Source: Bacteroidaceae bacterium
GTDB lineage: Bacteria; Bacteroidota; Bacteroidia; Bacteroidales; Bacteroidaceae
Reading direction: 5' to 3'
DNA length: 37,602 nt
Assembly: GCA_017525235.1 (NCBI GenBank)
Contig: JAFXTC010000027.1
Coordinates: 1 to 37,602, forward strand
The position numbers and the translations under genes were made by a program. The first letter of the stretch is position 1; each line of letters opens with the position of its first letter. Below are positions 22,605 to 31,335 of this stretch, piece by piece. The notes beneath the pieces were generated by a model. It saw only the letters and a list, made by a program, of their open reading frames with translations. It was not told where the DNA came from and made no database searches.

Positions 22605-24470
22605 TTATTTCTTACGTGCAGCCTGCTGTTCGGCCTGCATTTTTTGCAGTGCTTCCAATCGAGCGGCTAAGCTACTGACTTTCTTGGGATCGTTCTTATG
22701 TTGTTCACGATAAGCTTCCAGCTTACTCAGTAACTTGGCATCATCAGTGGTTTTACGGAGGAACCACATGATGAGGATGCTGATCAATCCACTTACGAAG
22801 TAGTAGTATGTTAGACCGCTACTGTAGTTGTTGAATATGAAGAAGAACATTATGGGCATGAGGTACATCATCCATTGCATCATCTTCATCTGTTGAGCCT
22901 GCTCACCAGAGAACTGGTTCTGTTGCTGACGCATAGAAATCCATGTGTTGATGAGGTTGGTCAAGCTGAAGAGAACGCAGAAGATGCTGAGGTGGTCGCC
23001 AATACCCCAGATATTGTGCCCCCAGTTGATGACATCATCGTAAGCGCTGAGATCATCGGCCCAAAGGAAACTCTGGCCGCGCAATTCAATGGCGTTGGGG
23101 ACGAAATTGAAAAGGGCCACAAATATAGGCATCTGAATAAGCATAGGCAGACAGCCACCCATGGGGCTTACACCATACTGACTGTATAACTGCATTGTTT
23201 CCTGTTGCTTCTTCATGGCGTCTTCCTGCTTGGGATACTTGGCACTGATAGCTTCAACCTGTGGCTTGAGGACTCGCATCTTGGCACTGCTGATGTAACT
23301 CTTTTTCTGAGTGGGGTATACCAGTACTTTTACAATGAGGGTTAATAAGAGCAGTACGATACCCATATTCATGCCGAAACCTTTAAGCCAGTCAAAAAGG
23401 GGCATAATAAGCCAGCGATTTATCCAACGGAAGATGGGCCAGCCCAAGTCTACCAGTTCTTCAAGTTCGCAATTTTTGTCGGTAAGGCATAACTTGTTAT
23501 GTGTCTGTAAGGTATGGAAGTTGTTGGGACCGAGGTACATCTGCAGTTTGGTGGGCTGATTACCTGTGGGATCGAAGAAGGTTTTCATCTGCGCATCGTA
23601 GGTTTTCAGGAAACCACTTTCCTTGTCATTCTCTTGCGTACTGGCAAGCTGAACTTCTGTAAAATCCTGGGGTGCAATGAGCACAGCGCTAAAGAATTGG
23701 TTCTTGAAAGCAACCCAGTTAAGAGCCTCTTCGGGTTCTTTCTTATCATCGCTTGTCTCGCTAAGATTCTTTGTGCCTTTGCCTTTACGCTTATAGGTAA
23801 GACTGCTTCGTTGGTTTTCAAAACTATACCCTTTCTCCTGTTGCATGATGCGGTCAGTCCAACTGATATCCATTGTTTTCATGTTGGGAGCAAAGAATCC
23901 GCTCATACCTTTGGTCAGCAATTGCATATCAACCATGTAAGAGTTAGGCTGCAAGCGGTAACTAATGCTGAACAGTTTGCCGGCTTGTTCCGCAGTCATG
24001 GTTACGCTACTGTCAGTCTGCTCGGTAGGTGTAAAGAATAGTTCGCTGCTGATGATATTTTCTTGTTTGCCAGCCAGCGAGAAAGTCATTTGGGCATCCT
24101 TGCGGGTCATAAGCAACACATCACCATCATACCGACGGCTCTTGTAGCCTATTATCTCCGCATTCTGGATGGTTCCTCCTAGGGTGCTCAGGGTAACCTT
24201 AACTTTATTGTTTTGGAGTACAATCTCCTGCTCCTGTCCCTGACGTTGTGCGAAGAAGAGGCTGTTGCTGTCAGCAACCTGTTGTGTTTTCTCTTCTGCA
24301 ATTTTCTGTTGCTCTTTTGCTGCTTTTTCTGCATTCAGTTTTTCTACAGCTGCAATGCTATCCTGTTGAGCCATTAGGCGACGTTCTTCCTCAGATGGCT
24401 GACTATACCAGCTGAAACCAATAACAACCAAAGCCATCAAGATGAAACCTGTAATAGTATTTTTATCCAT
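22605..24470 (-). CDS. yidC: Membrane protein insertase YidC
   Basis: 621 residues, with the N-terminal anchor (NTITGFILMALVVIGFSWYSQ), a Lys/Glu-rich linker, the large periplasmic domain of Gram-negative YidC (to about residue 345) and the conserved five-helix Oxa1 core (GMNMGIVLLLLTLIVKVLVYPTQKKSYISSAKM, PMGGCLPMLIQMPIFVALFNF). It inserts inner-membrane proteins with or without Sec. The C-terminal tail is basic and may contact ribosomes. First gene of the yidC-peptidase-MFS unit. It starts from its own -7 box, so it is not coupled to pyrG as I recall in some relatives. Confidence 0.96.
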   Translation of the reverse strand: MDKNTITGFILMALVVIGFSWYSQPSEEERRLMAQQDSIAAVEKLNAEKAAKEQQKIAEEKTQQVADSNSLFFAQRQGQEQEIVLQNNKVKVTLSTLGGTIQNAEIIGYKSRRYDGDVLLMTRKDAQMTFSLAGKQENIISSELFFTPTEQTDSSVTMTAEQAGKLFSISYRLQPNSYMVDMQLLTKGMSGFFAPNMKTMDISWTDRIMQQEKGYSFENQRSSLTYKRKGKGTKNLSETSDDKKEPEEALNWVAFKNQFFSAVLIAPQDFTEVQLASTQENDKESGFLKTYDAQMKTFFDPTGNQPTKLQMYLGPNNFHTLQTHNKLCLTDKNCELEELVDLGWPIFRWINRWLIMPLFDWLKGFGMNMGIVLLLLTLIVKVLVYPTQKKSYISSAKMRVLKPQVEAISAKYPKQEDAMKKQQETMQLYSQYGVSPMGGCLPMLIQMPIFVALFNFVPNAIELRGQSFLWADDLSAYDDVINWGHNIWGIGDHLSIFCVLFSLTNLINTWISMRQQQNQFSGEQAQQMKMMQWMMYLMPIMFFFIFNNYSSGLTYYYFVSGLISILIMWFLRKTTDDAKLLSKLEAYREQHKNDPKKVSSLAARLEALQKMQAEQQAARKK

Positions 24471-24515
24471 ATGTTATATTTGTTGAATTTCGTAAAATAA
24501 GTATTATTTGGCGTG

Positions 24516-24523
24516 CAAAAATA
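24516..24523 (-). promoter_or_regulatory. Predicted -7 box for yidC
   Basis: TATTTTTG on the minus strand, 45 bp before the ATG. No TTTG at the -33 spacing. Confidence 0.5.
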
Positions 24524-24544
24524 CAAAAAAAAACCGAATCATTC

Positions 24545-24574
24545 TTTGTTTTGTCTCTAAAATAGCTATCTTTG
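24545..24574 (+). promoter_or_regulatory. Predicted promoter for the DUF3078 gene
   Basis: TTTG (24545-24548), an 18-bp gap, TATCTTTG (24567-24574). The gap is slightly short. The leader would be about 10 nt. Confidence 0.6.
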
Positions 24575-24590
24575 CGTAAAATTAGAAAGA

Positions 24591-25898
24591 ATGAGGTTAT
24601 TAGCAATATTTTTCTTTGTTTTTAGTGTATTCTTGGGGATTGATGCTCAAGAAAGAACTGCAAAGAATGTTGAGATTAAGATAGATACATTTTCAGTTGT
24701 AAGCGGTTACTTACAGAAGCTGCAAAAGTTAGTGGAAAAACGCGACTCAGTAGGTCCGATTATCTCTTACCCTGCACCCAATGCATATTACTACCAGATT
24801 CTTTCAGCGCCCACTTTGTATTCTTCTCCTTTGCATCAGATGATGATAGGTGCAGATTCTACTTATACTGATAAGCAACTACAAACATTGTATTACATCA
24901 ATAGCATGCTGGCAAGGCTTTATGCCAAGAATCCAGAACTAGTTCAACAGACAGAGGAAAGTGTCAGGAATCAAGGCCAGTTTAGAGATGATATCAACGA
25001 AAAAATCAACGTAAAGGAGAAACTATCGGAGAAGGTAGGTGAGGCCAATCTTTCCCCTACATTGGACGGAAATATTCAGGTAATAACACGTAGGCCCAAT
25101 TTTTGGAAATTTAACGGTAATACGTCTTTACAGTTCTCTCAGAGTCATTTCTCAGAGAACTGGCATAAGGGGGGTGAAGATAATTTTACAGGCAACTATT
25201 ATCTGACATTAAAAGCCAATTACAACAATCTACGTAAGATAGAATGGAATAACACCTTGGAGTTGCAAGTCGGCGCCCAAACAGCACCAAGTGATAGCAA
25301 GCGGTCATTCCGACCAACCGTAAACAAACTTAGGTATACAACCAACTTCGGTTATAAAGCATACAAAACGTTATATTACTCTTGTCAGGTTATTATGGAA
25401 ACTCAGGTGCTTCCTAATTACTTTTCCAATACAGATAATCTTCATTCAAAGTTTTTCTCTCCTATGGATATGTCTGTGGGTCCTGGTATGAAATACAATT
25501 TCCAATGGGGTAAGAAAAAACGTTTTACTGGTGATTTAAATGTGGCCCCCTTGGCTTATCATCTTAAATATGTTGGTCGGGTCGAACTTGCTACATATCA
25601 CGGAGTTGATGCAGGCAAACATGCCAAGCACACTTTTGGTCCTACTGCTACACTGAACACTACATACAAGATTTGTAATCAGATTTCGTGGTATAGCAGA
25701 GTGCTGTGGCAAAGTAACTATCATTATACTAAGATTGACTGGTATAACGAGATTAATTTTGTTGTTACCAAATTGATTTCTGCCAAGTTGATTCTCAACC
25801 CGATAATTGATGATAGTGCTCCTAGGTTCAGAAATGCAAAAGGTCAATACATTATGTTCAATGAGAATTTGAGTATAGGCCTGAATTACAACTTCTAA
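24591..25898 (+). CDS. DUF3078-type outer-membrane beta-barrel protein
   Basis: 435 residues with a signal peptide (1-19, ending GIDAQ). The N-terminal ~150 residues are mostly helical; the rest alternates aromatic and polar residues ([31 protein letters not shown]...) and ends SIGLNYNF with a terminal Phe, as outer-membrane barrels do. The [13 protein letters not shown] segment marks the Bacteroidetes DUF3078 family, whose role is unknown. It precedes engB by 22 bp. Confidence 0.85.
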   Translation: MRLLAIFFFVFSVFLGIDAQERTAKNVEIKIDTFSVVSGYLQKLQKLVEKRDSVGPIISYPAPNAYYYQILSAPTLYSSPLHQMMIGADSTYTDKQLQTLYYINSMLARLYAKNPELVQQTEESVRNQGQFRDDINEKINVKEKLSEKVGEANLSPTLDGNIQVITRRPNFWKFNGNTSLQFSQSHFSENWHKGGEDNFTGNYYLTLKANYNNLRKIEWNNTLELQVGAQTAPSDSKRSFRPTVNKLRYTTNFGYKAYKTLYYSCQVIMETQVLPNYFSNTDNLHSKFFSPMDMSVGPGMKYNFQWGKKKRFTGDLNVAPLAYHLKYVGRVELATYHGVDAGKHAKHTFGPTATLNTTYKICNQISWYSRVLWQSNYHYTKIDWYNEINFVVTKLISAKLILNPIIDDSAPRFRNAKGQYIMFNENLSIGLNYNF

Positions 25899-25920
25899 CC
25901 CTCTTTTTATTGTTAAAGGA

Positions 25921-26523
25921 ATGCAAATAAAATCTGCAGAGTTTTTGGTAAGTAGTGCGCGTGTTGACCAGTGTCCTAACAGCAGTTTACCAGAATATGC
26001 TTTCATCGGACGTAGTAACGTTGGTAAATCAAGTCTGATTAATATGCTTACGGGCAACGGTAAGTTGGCGAAGACATCTTCTACACCTGGTAAGACCATT
26101 CTAATAAACCATTTTATCATCAATGGGGAGTGGTATTTGGTGGATTTGCCTGGTTATGGTTATGCTAAGAGGAGCAAAAAGGATGCTGAAAAGTTTGAGC
26201 ACATGATAAGCACCTACATATTAGACCGTGAGCAGATGACAAATTTGTTTCTTCTTATCGATGTGCGTCATGAACCACAGCAAATTGACATGGAGTTCAT
26301 GGAATGGTTAGGCGAGAACAGTGTGCCGTTTAGTATTGTTTTTACCAAGGCTGATAAGGTGTCTAAGGCAAAGTTAAGGGGAAATGTAGAGCACTACCTC
26401 ACTGGGCTTAGAAAGCAGTGGGAAGAGCTTCCGCCATATTTTATCACTAGCTCTGAAACAAAGATGGGACGTGAGGAAATCCTAAATTACATAGAGGAAA
26501 TTAACAAAACGATGGCTAAGTAA
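25921..26523 (+). CDS. engB: Ribosome biogenesis GTP-binding protein EngB/YsxC
   Basis: 200 residues, usual length. GTPase motifs: G1 GRSNVGKSS (30-38), G2 region STPGKT, G3 DLPGYGYA (75-), G4 TKAD (142-145) and G5 SSE. It is needed for late 50S subunit assembly and is usually essential. It is read from the same direction as the DUF3078 gene, with no terminator between them. Confidence 0.95.
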   Translation: MQIKSAEFLVSSARVDQCPNSSLPEYAFIGRSNVGKSSLINMLTGNGKLAKTSSTPGKTILINHFIINGEWYLVDLPGYGYAKRSKKDAEKFEHMISTYILDREQMTNLFLLIDVRHEPQQIDMEFMEWLGENSVPFSIVFTKADKVSKAKLRGNVEHYLTGLRKQWEELPPYFITSSETKMGREEILNYIEEINKTMAK

Positions 26524-26550
26524 AGACAGTTGAAATATATAAAAGAAATA

Positions 26551-26582
26551 GAGGGCGGCTTCACAGCTGCCCTCCATCTTTT
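26551..26582 (+). terminator. Intrinsic terminator after engB
   Basis: GAGGGCGGC/GCTGCCCTC stem with one G-U pair and a 6-nt loop, followed by CATCTTTT, a weak T-tract. Confidence 0.7.
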
Positions 26583-26674
26583 AGGTATTAGTTTTGTTTA
26601 AGGTAAAAAGATTGTTTTCAGGATAACGATTGCAAATTTAGGCGATTTGATAACACCATGCAAGACTTTGTTAC

Positions 26675-26688
26675 ATGTTATATAACAT
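26675..26688. repeat. 14-bp perfect palindrome between convergent genes
   Basis: ATGTTATATAACAT lies just past the end of the GlcNAc-kinase-like gene. It could be a protein-binding site; no role can be read from context. Confidence 0.35.
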
Positions 26689-26701
26689 ATTTCTTGATTT
26701 T

Positions 26702-27574
26702 TTAACGTTTTTGGCCCCAAAATAGGGTTTTTCTGTGAAAATTAGCTAACTCTTGAGCTGGTTTTTGCAGAATTTTGCCCAATTTAAGTCCTTCTTTTGC
26801 TGCCGCTTCCTTTAATTCTTTTTCAAAATAAAAAGCAATGCTTCCTACGCAGTTAATTTCTATCTCAGGGTGACCGTAAGCCTCAACATTTCTGACAAAA
26901 AACTCTTGGAAAGCCCACACTATCATATCGTGGATTTCTGTTTCTTCTCTGTGCTCTGCTAGGAAGGGGACTAATGATGCCAGAAATCTGTTGGGCATAG
27001 GTTCTCTATATACCTTATTAATAATAATAGGGGGAGTGAGATGAAATCTTTCCAGAAACTGTTCCTGAAGTTTTTGACTGAAGATTTTTTTTAAAACATT
27101 GCTCACTAAGGTTTTTCCCAAGAAAGCACCGCTTCCTTCGTCGCCAAGGATAAAACCTAAAGGTGATGTGTTGCATGTTATTACCCTGCCATCATAAAGA
27201 CAACTGTTAGACCCGGTTCCTAAGATACAAGCAATTCCTTTCTTGTTGCCGCAAAGTGCTCTAGCGGCTCCTAGCAAATCACTCTCAACTGCAATTTCTG
27301 CGTCAGGGCCAAATATGCCAGAAAGAACTTCTTCTACGTTCTTTTTGTATGGCTCGATGCATCCTGCACCATAGAAGTAAATTTTGCTGACTTGATATCC
27401 CTTTGGAATTTTGGGTGCTAAATGGTTCTTTATAATATCAAAAATAGCATCCCGGGAGTCTCTGACGGGGTTGATGCCCATTGTCTCGACTTCCAGGATG
27501 CTATTTCTTGCTATAGTAAGAATCCAGTCTGTTTTGGTCGAACCGCTATCTGCTATAAGGATGCAGTTTACCAT
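26702..27574 (-). CDS. BadF/BadG-type sugar kinase, N-acetylglucosamine kinase-like
   Basis: 290 residues of the ASKHA (actin-like ATPase) fold. Phosphate-1 loop ADSGSTKTDW (8-17), phosphate-2 ILGTGSNSCLYDG and the LGDEGSGAFLG segment are those of Bacteroidetes N-acetylglucosamine/MurNAc kinase-like proteins of the BadF/BadG family. It probably phosphorylates an amino sugar during cell-wall recycling, though the exact sugar cannot be read off. It is last in the rlmN-secG cluster, 12 bp after secG. Confidence 0.8.
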   Translation of the reverse strand: MVNCILIADSGSTKTDWILTIARNSILEVETMGINPVRDSRDAIFDIIKNHLAPKIPKGYQVSKIYFYGAGCIEPYKKNVEEVLSGIFGPDAEIAVESDLLGAARALCGNKKGIACILGTGSNSCLYDGRVITCNTSPLGFILGDEGSGAFLGKTLVSNVLKKIFSQKLQEQFLERFHLTPPIIINKVYREPMPNRFLASLVPFLAEHREETEIHDMIVWAFQEFFVRNVEAYGHPEIEINCVGSIAFYFEKELKEAAAKEGLKLGKILQKPAQELANFHRKTLFWGQKR

Positions 27575-27586
27575 AGGGACGGATTT

Positions 27587-27946
27587 TTACTGTTGAGCGG
27601 GTGTTTCTGCGGGTGTCTCTGCAGGAGTTTCTGCAGACGGCTGAACCATACCGGGAACATTATTAGGATTAGTTGCAGCCTGCTCAATAGCGTTTTGTTG
27701 AATAACAGACTCGTTAGTAGTACCATTATTCAAGAAGGCAACGCTGATAACGCTTAGTACAATCATTGCTGCTGCCAGCCCCCATGTTGCCTTTTCAATG
27801 AAATTTGTTGTTTTGGGAGCACCCAAAATTTGATTGTTGTTTGAATAGTCGGCTGCCAGGCCACCACCTTTAGACTCCTGAATCAGTACGATAAGGCACA
27901 TCAGTATAGATGCCAAGACAACCAAAATTACGATTGAAGTGTACAT
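27587..27946 (-). CDS. secG: Preprotein translocase subunit SecG
   Basis: 119 residues with two membrane helices (about 3-22 and 55-72) and the SecG loop signature LIQESKGGGLAADYSNNNQILG. The C-terminal tail is unusual: an Asn/Pro-rich linker and the repeat SAETPAETPAETPAQQ, longer than in enteric SecG. It lies 10 bp after the TPR gene and 12 bp before the kinase gene. Confidence 0.95.
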   Translation of the reverse strand: MYTSIVILVVLASILMCLIVLIQESKGGGLAADYSNNNQILGAPKTTNFIEKATWGLAAAMIVLSVISVAFLNNGTTNESVIQQNAIEQAATNPNNVPGMVQPSAETPAETPAETPAQQ

Positions 27947-27956
27947 GTTTTATTTG

Positions 27957-28694
27957 TTATTTGTTTTTGTTATTTATTATCAATTTCTCCAAAAATCGGA
28001 TTTGGTCTGCAAAGTAACGATTTTTTTTCGGATATTTCAAGGATAATCGCCGGATAATTTTGATTGCATTCTCAAATTTACCTTGTTTTATATAAATTCC
28101 GGCTAAAGTTTCTGTCAAAATCTCATTTTCGTTTTCGTTTTCATTTTCATTTTGAGTTTCTGCAGGAACTTCATCAGAAGTGCTATTCCCTTTCAAAACA
28201 ATTCTTGTAGGCTCTTGATTTAAGAAGTCTTCCACTACGCCGCCACCATTCATAGGCATGTCAGTCTGCTCTTCTTCTTGTGCTTCGTTCTGGAGCAGGA
28301 ATCCAATGTAGTCTTGGGTGGCATCTATGGGATATCGGGTATTTTGCACCTGTTCCTTAGGCTGGCTCTCTAAAAAGTCGGAAATAAGCAGGTTTGTCCG
28401 CTGCGACTTGTCTGCTTCCGTATCATCTGTATTGAATTTCCTGCGTTCTTCGTTTCTCAGATAGTTTGGTTCTTCTGTCAAACGGAATATGGCTTGCCTG
28501 TCGGGTAATAATGGGGCATTGGTGCGAAGTTCTTCGTCGAATTGGGGTGAATGGTGCTTGTATAGTGCTTGCAGCAACAGTATGCGGGCAGGATGAAAAT
28601 ACGGATGTTCGTCTTTCATGTTCCTCAGCATGGATATGGTTTGCTGATCCATACTGTTTGGCCTTCTGATGAAATCTATCAAATGTCTTGGCAT
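27957..28694 (-). CDS. TPR-like hypothetical protein with Asn-Glu repeat
   Basis: 245 residues, no signal peptide. The N-terminus (MLRNMKDEHPYFHPARILLLQALYKHHSPQFDEEL) and C-terminus (TETLAGIYIKQGKFENAIKIIRRLSLKYPKKNRYFADQIRFL) each form TPR-like helix pairs, separated by a long acidic, low-complexity linker with NENENENENE. This layout is familiar from Bacteroidetes proteins encoded beside lptE and secG, whose role is unknown. The NE run comes from five 6-bp units (28125-28154), so slippage would alter only linker length. It starts 21 bp after lptE. Confidence 0.75.
   Translation of the reverse strand: MPRHLIDFIRRPNSMDQQTISMLRNMKDEHPYFHPARILLLQALYKHHSPQFDEELRTNAPLLPDRQAIFRLTEEPNYLRNEERRKFNTDDTEADKSQRTNLLISDFLESQPKEQVQNTRYPIDATQDYIGFLLQNEAQEEEQTDMPMNGGGVVEDFLNQEPTRIVLKGNSTSDEVPAETQNENENENENEILTETLAGIYIKQGKFENAIKIIRRLSLKYPKKNRYFADQIRFLEKLIINNKNK
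28125..28154. repeat. Hexanucleotide repeat inside the TPR gene
   Basis: Five units ATTTTC, GTTTTC, GTTTTC, ATTTTC, ATTTTG on the plus strand encode the alternating Asn-Glu run on the minus strand. The 6-bp period keeps frame. Confidence 0.8.
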
Positions 28695-28715
28695 AGTGTT
28701 GTTCTTTGTTTCATG

Positions 28716-29240
28716 TTACCAGTTAGCTACTGTAGCATTGAATATCTGGTCTGTGATGTCCTTTGACATTTGTGTTACCAGTTCTTCCTGCACGGCCGTC
28801 AACTGTAGGTTGGCGTCATATTCCGTTGTGGCGGTAAACTGTCGCTCAAAATCCTCTTCATGTTTAGTGTTGTTTATGAAGCGTACGTTTACAGTCATTT
28901 TTAACTGTACTTGACTACTGTAGCCATCACTTGAGATACCTTTGTTGTATTGGTCAAATGCCGTAATTTCTCCTGCCAGTTGCAAATCACCGTTTCTCTT
29001 AATTTGGCGTAGCTTTGTCTGACGGGAATAGATGTCAGTCAGTTGGTTCTGAAAAATTGACTGCATAGGTGGCCATACATAGGCACTGCGGATAGGAAAG
29101 TTATCTATCTGAATGGTCTTCACAAACTGATAGTCAATATTTGAACCGTTAAATTTGTACTCAACTCTGCATGCATAGAATATAATGCACAAACAACTGA
29201 TCACCAGAATACCTATCCATCTTTTATTCTTCAATTCCAT
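28716..29240 (-). CDS. lptE: LptE-family outer-membrane lipoprotein (LPS assembly)
   Basis: 174 residues. The signal sequence ends in a lipobox with Cys24 (IIFYAC). The mature part has the Bacteroidetes LptE pattern: VEYKFNGSNIDYQFVKTIQIDNFPIRSAYVWPPMQSIFQNQLTDIY, then a beta-rich region. LptE plugs the LptD barrel for lipopolysaccharide export. It overlaps the upstream sigma-54-activator-like gene by 17 bases, so the two are likely co-translated. Confidence 0.85.
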   Translation of the reverse strand: MELKNKRWIGILVISCLCIIFYACRVEYKFNGSNIDYQFVKTIQIDNFPIRSAYVWPPMQSIFQNQLTDIYSRQTKLRQIKRNGDLQLAGEITAFDQYNKGISSDGYSSQVQLKMTVNVRFINNTKHEEDFERQFTATTEYDANLQLTAVQEELVTQMSKDITDQIFNATVANW

Positions 29241-30471
29241 AGGCTTTCAGTTTTCTGTAGAGTGTACGAACGCTTATGCCCAGTTCATCTGCAGCTTCTT
29301 TTCTTCGATAGTGATTACGCTGGAGCGATTTTATTATGTTGCGCTTCTCCATGTCGTTGATGTTCAACGTGTCGTCTTCCAACACTTCCTCCGCGGCTTG
29401 GAAGTCCATTTCCGTTGCTGGAATCTGTGTCTGTGGAATGGAAGGGGAAATGTTTGGTACATGGTGTGTATAATTCGTTGCCGGTGCAGTGGGGACTGTT
29501 GTTGCGGGTAGGTTGGAGGGTTCGCCGCTTTGCAGTTTTTGCTTCAGTTCCTCCACTTCGTTTCTTAGTTGCAGTACAGCATGTGCCAGCATCTTTATTT
29601 CTTTCTCATAGTCATGCTGCGATTCGGAGTTCCGATTGCCCGTTATTGTTATTCCCATTTCATTATCCGAATTGGGGACGATGCCGAATTTTGCCAATAC
29701 CTCGGGTGTGATGCTGCGTTCTTCAGAAAGTACGCTCATCTGTTCCACCATATTTCTCAGCTGTCGAATGTTTCCTGGCCACTTATATGATTTTACCACG
29801 TCCTCGGCTTCTGGTGTCAGGCGGATGGGTTCTCCTGTCTGATATTTCTCAGCCATGTCGAGCGCAAATTTCTTGAAGATCAGCACAGCATCACCGTCTC
29901 GTTCTCTTAGTGGCGGCATGGTGATGTTCACGCGGCATAGTCGGTAGTATAGATCCTGCCTGAACTTGCCCTCTCTGATAGCATTAGGAATGTTTATGTT
30001 GGTGGCGGCTATGATACGTGCTGTTGTCTTGCGTATGGAGTTGCTTCCAACCCTTATGTATTCGCCCGTCTCCAATACACGCAGTAGTCGGGCTTGTGTG
30101 CTTAGGGGCAGTTCACCGATTTCGTCCAGGAAAAGTGTTCCGCCATCGGCAGCGCCAAAGTAACCCTCATGTTCGCTGATGGCATTTGTGAAAGCGCCCT
30201 TTTCGTGTCCGAAGAGTTCGCTGTCTATGGTACCTTCGGGGATAGAGCCACAGTTGATGGCCAGATACTTTTTATTTTTGCACGGACTGAAATCGTGAAT
30301 AATGCGGGGGATGATTTCCTTTCCCACACCGTTCTCGCCCTCAATGAGTACAGAAAGGTCCGTTGGGGCAACCTGTATGGCTGTCCTCAAGGCTGTGTTC
30401 AGCGCCTCGTCTTTTCCAACAATATTGTATTGGAGCTTCAGTTTCTGTAAGTCAATATTCAGCTTCTTCAT
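29224..30471 (-). CDS. Sigma-54-activator-like AAA+ regulator with altered GAFTGA loop
   Basis: 415 residues without a receiver or GAF domain. The AAA+ domain (about 14-240) has Walker A GENGVGKE (45-52), Walker B GGTLFLDEIGE (110-120) and arginine-finger region FRQDLYYRL. A coiled coil and Pro/Thr-rich linker follow, then a Fis-type helix-turn-helix (about 378-415, RRKEAADELGISVRTLYRKLKAYG). The sigma-54-contacting loop reads GAFTNA (92-97) rather than GAFTGA, so the second Gly is Asn. It could still contact sigma-54, or act differently. It sits 14 bp after the PdxA-like gene and overlaps lptE by 17 bases. Confidence 0.88.
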   Translation of the reverse strand: MKKLNIDLQKLKLQYNIVGKDEALNTALRTAIQVAPTDLSVLIEGENGVGKEIIPRIIHDFSPCKNKKYLAINCGSIPEGTIDSELFGHEKGAFTNAISEHEGYFGAADGGTLFLDEIGELPLSTQARLLRVLETGEYIRVGSNSIRKTTARIIAATNINIPNAIREGKFRQDLYYRLCRVNITMPPLRERDGDAVLIFKKFALDMAEKYQTGEPIRLTPEAEDVVKSYKWPGNIRQLRNMVEQMSVLSEERSITPEVLAKFGIVPNSDNEMGITITGNRNSESQHDYEKEIKMLAHAVLQLRNEVEELKQKLQSGEPSNLPATTVPTAPATNYTHHVPNISPSIPQTQIPATEMDFQAAEEVLEDDTLNINDMEKRNIIKSLQRNHYRRKEAADELGISVRTLYRKLKAYGIEE

Positions 30472-30485
30472 AACAGAATACTCTA

Positions 30486-31331
30486 CTATTCAACCTGATT
30501 ATTGCTATTTCTGTCTTCTCGTTTGTCATGGAAGAGTTTAGGAAGGGGGTTCTCTCGTTCCGCATCGTAGGCCTCACGGTTCCTATATACATCAGTTGCA
30601 ATGTATGTGGCGTGGTTCAGGCTGATTGTGTCAGATCTGAAGGGTGAGGTAATTATAAGGTCAGAGCCTGCATAAAAGCGTACGCTGTATTCATACACAA
30701 GGGCTTTAAAGGCTTCTGTGGCTTTTTCTTTGTTACTAGTGATAATACCGTCATAGAACATGTATTTCTCCTGCTCAAAAAAATCCTTTATGTCGTAGGG
30801 ACCATATACATGCATGTGCTTTTCATCCAAAGATTCTTCGCTTGAGGGTTCTTGCGGTACCTCGTTACTGATGATGGCAATGCGTGGATGTTGGCAGTCA
30901 AAGTCACGCTCCAAGGTCTGGCGGAGTGCTTCTATTGTGTTTTTGTCCACTTTGTTTACCAATGCCAAGCGTACATCTTCATTGATGAGTATCTCCGTTG
31001 TGCCTGCAGGGCAGGGAAATGGGGTTCCTTTTGGGGTTATCACCAGTGCATCAATGTTGCTTTCCTGAATATCTTCCAACGCTTTCTGCTCACTTTCCTC
31101 ACATTGTAGCAGAGACAGACGTCCGTCTTGTACTTCATCTGTGTTGTTTATGGTGATGAAGTTTGTTGTCAGGTTCAAGACTCTGCGCTGCTGTATCGCT
31201 GTTTCCTTGTCGCCGTATATGATTGGGTGGCACAACTCCAGCGATACAGGCTCTTCAAAGGCTGTAAGAATGAGATTGTATCCTGTTCTGTCAGGGTTGC
31301 CTTGCGTGATTCCTATCTTAATTTTTTCCAT
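30486..31331 (-). CDS. PdxA-like protein lacking the catalytic metal-binding histidines
   Basis: 281 residues from ATG 31331, 4 bp after the DUF4837 stop (an upstream in-frame ATG overlaps that gene). The scaffold is PdxA (KIKIGITQGNPDRTGYNLIL, LELCHPIIYGDKE, DALVITPKG, ATDVYRNREAYDAE near the end), but it is shorter than the usual ~360 residues, and all three histidine ligands of 4-hydroxythreonine-4-phosphate dehydrogenase appear lost: GHTE is GTTE, NPHAG is replaced by SNEVPQEP, and YHDQG by SNKEK. The fold-core FKALV is retained. It is probably a pseudoenzyme or has a new activity; it should not be taken as evidence for vitamin B6 synthesis. Confidence 0.8.
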   Translation of the reverse strand: MEKIKIGITQGNPDRTGYNLILTAFEEPVSLELCHPIIYGDKETAIQQRRVLNLTTNFITINNTDEVQDGRLSLLQCEESEQKALEDIQESNIDALVITPKGTPFPCPAGTTEILINEDVRLALVNKVDKNTIEALRQTLERDFDCQHPRIAIISNEVPQEPSSEESLDEKHMHVYGPYDIKDFFEQEKYMFYDGIITSNKEKATEAFKALVYEYSVRFYAGSDLIITSPFRSDTISLNHATYIATDVYRNREAYDAERENPLPKLFHDKREDRNSNNQVE

Positions 31332-31335
31332 AATC

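Noticed and set aside
30486-31331. Functional 4-hydroxythreonine-4-phosphate dehydrogenase (pdxA)
   Set aside because: All three metal-ligand histidine motifs are missing and the protein is short.
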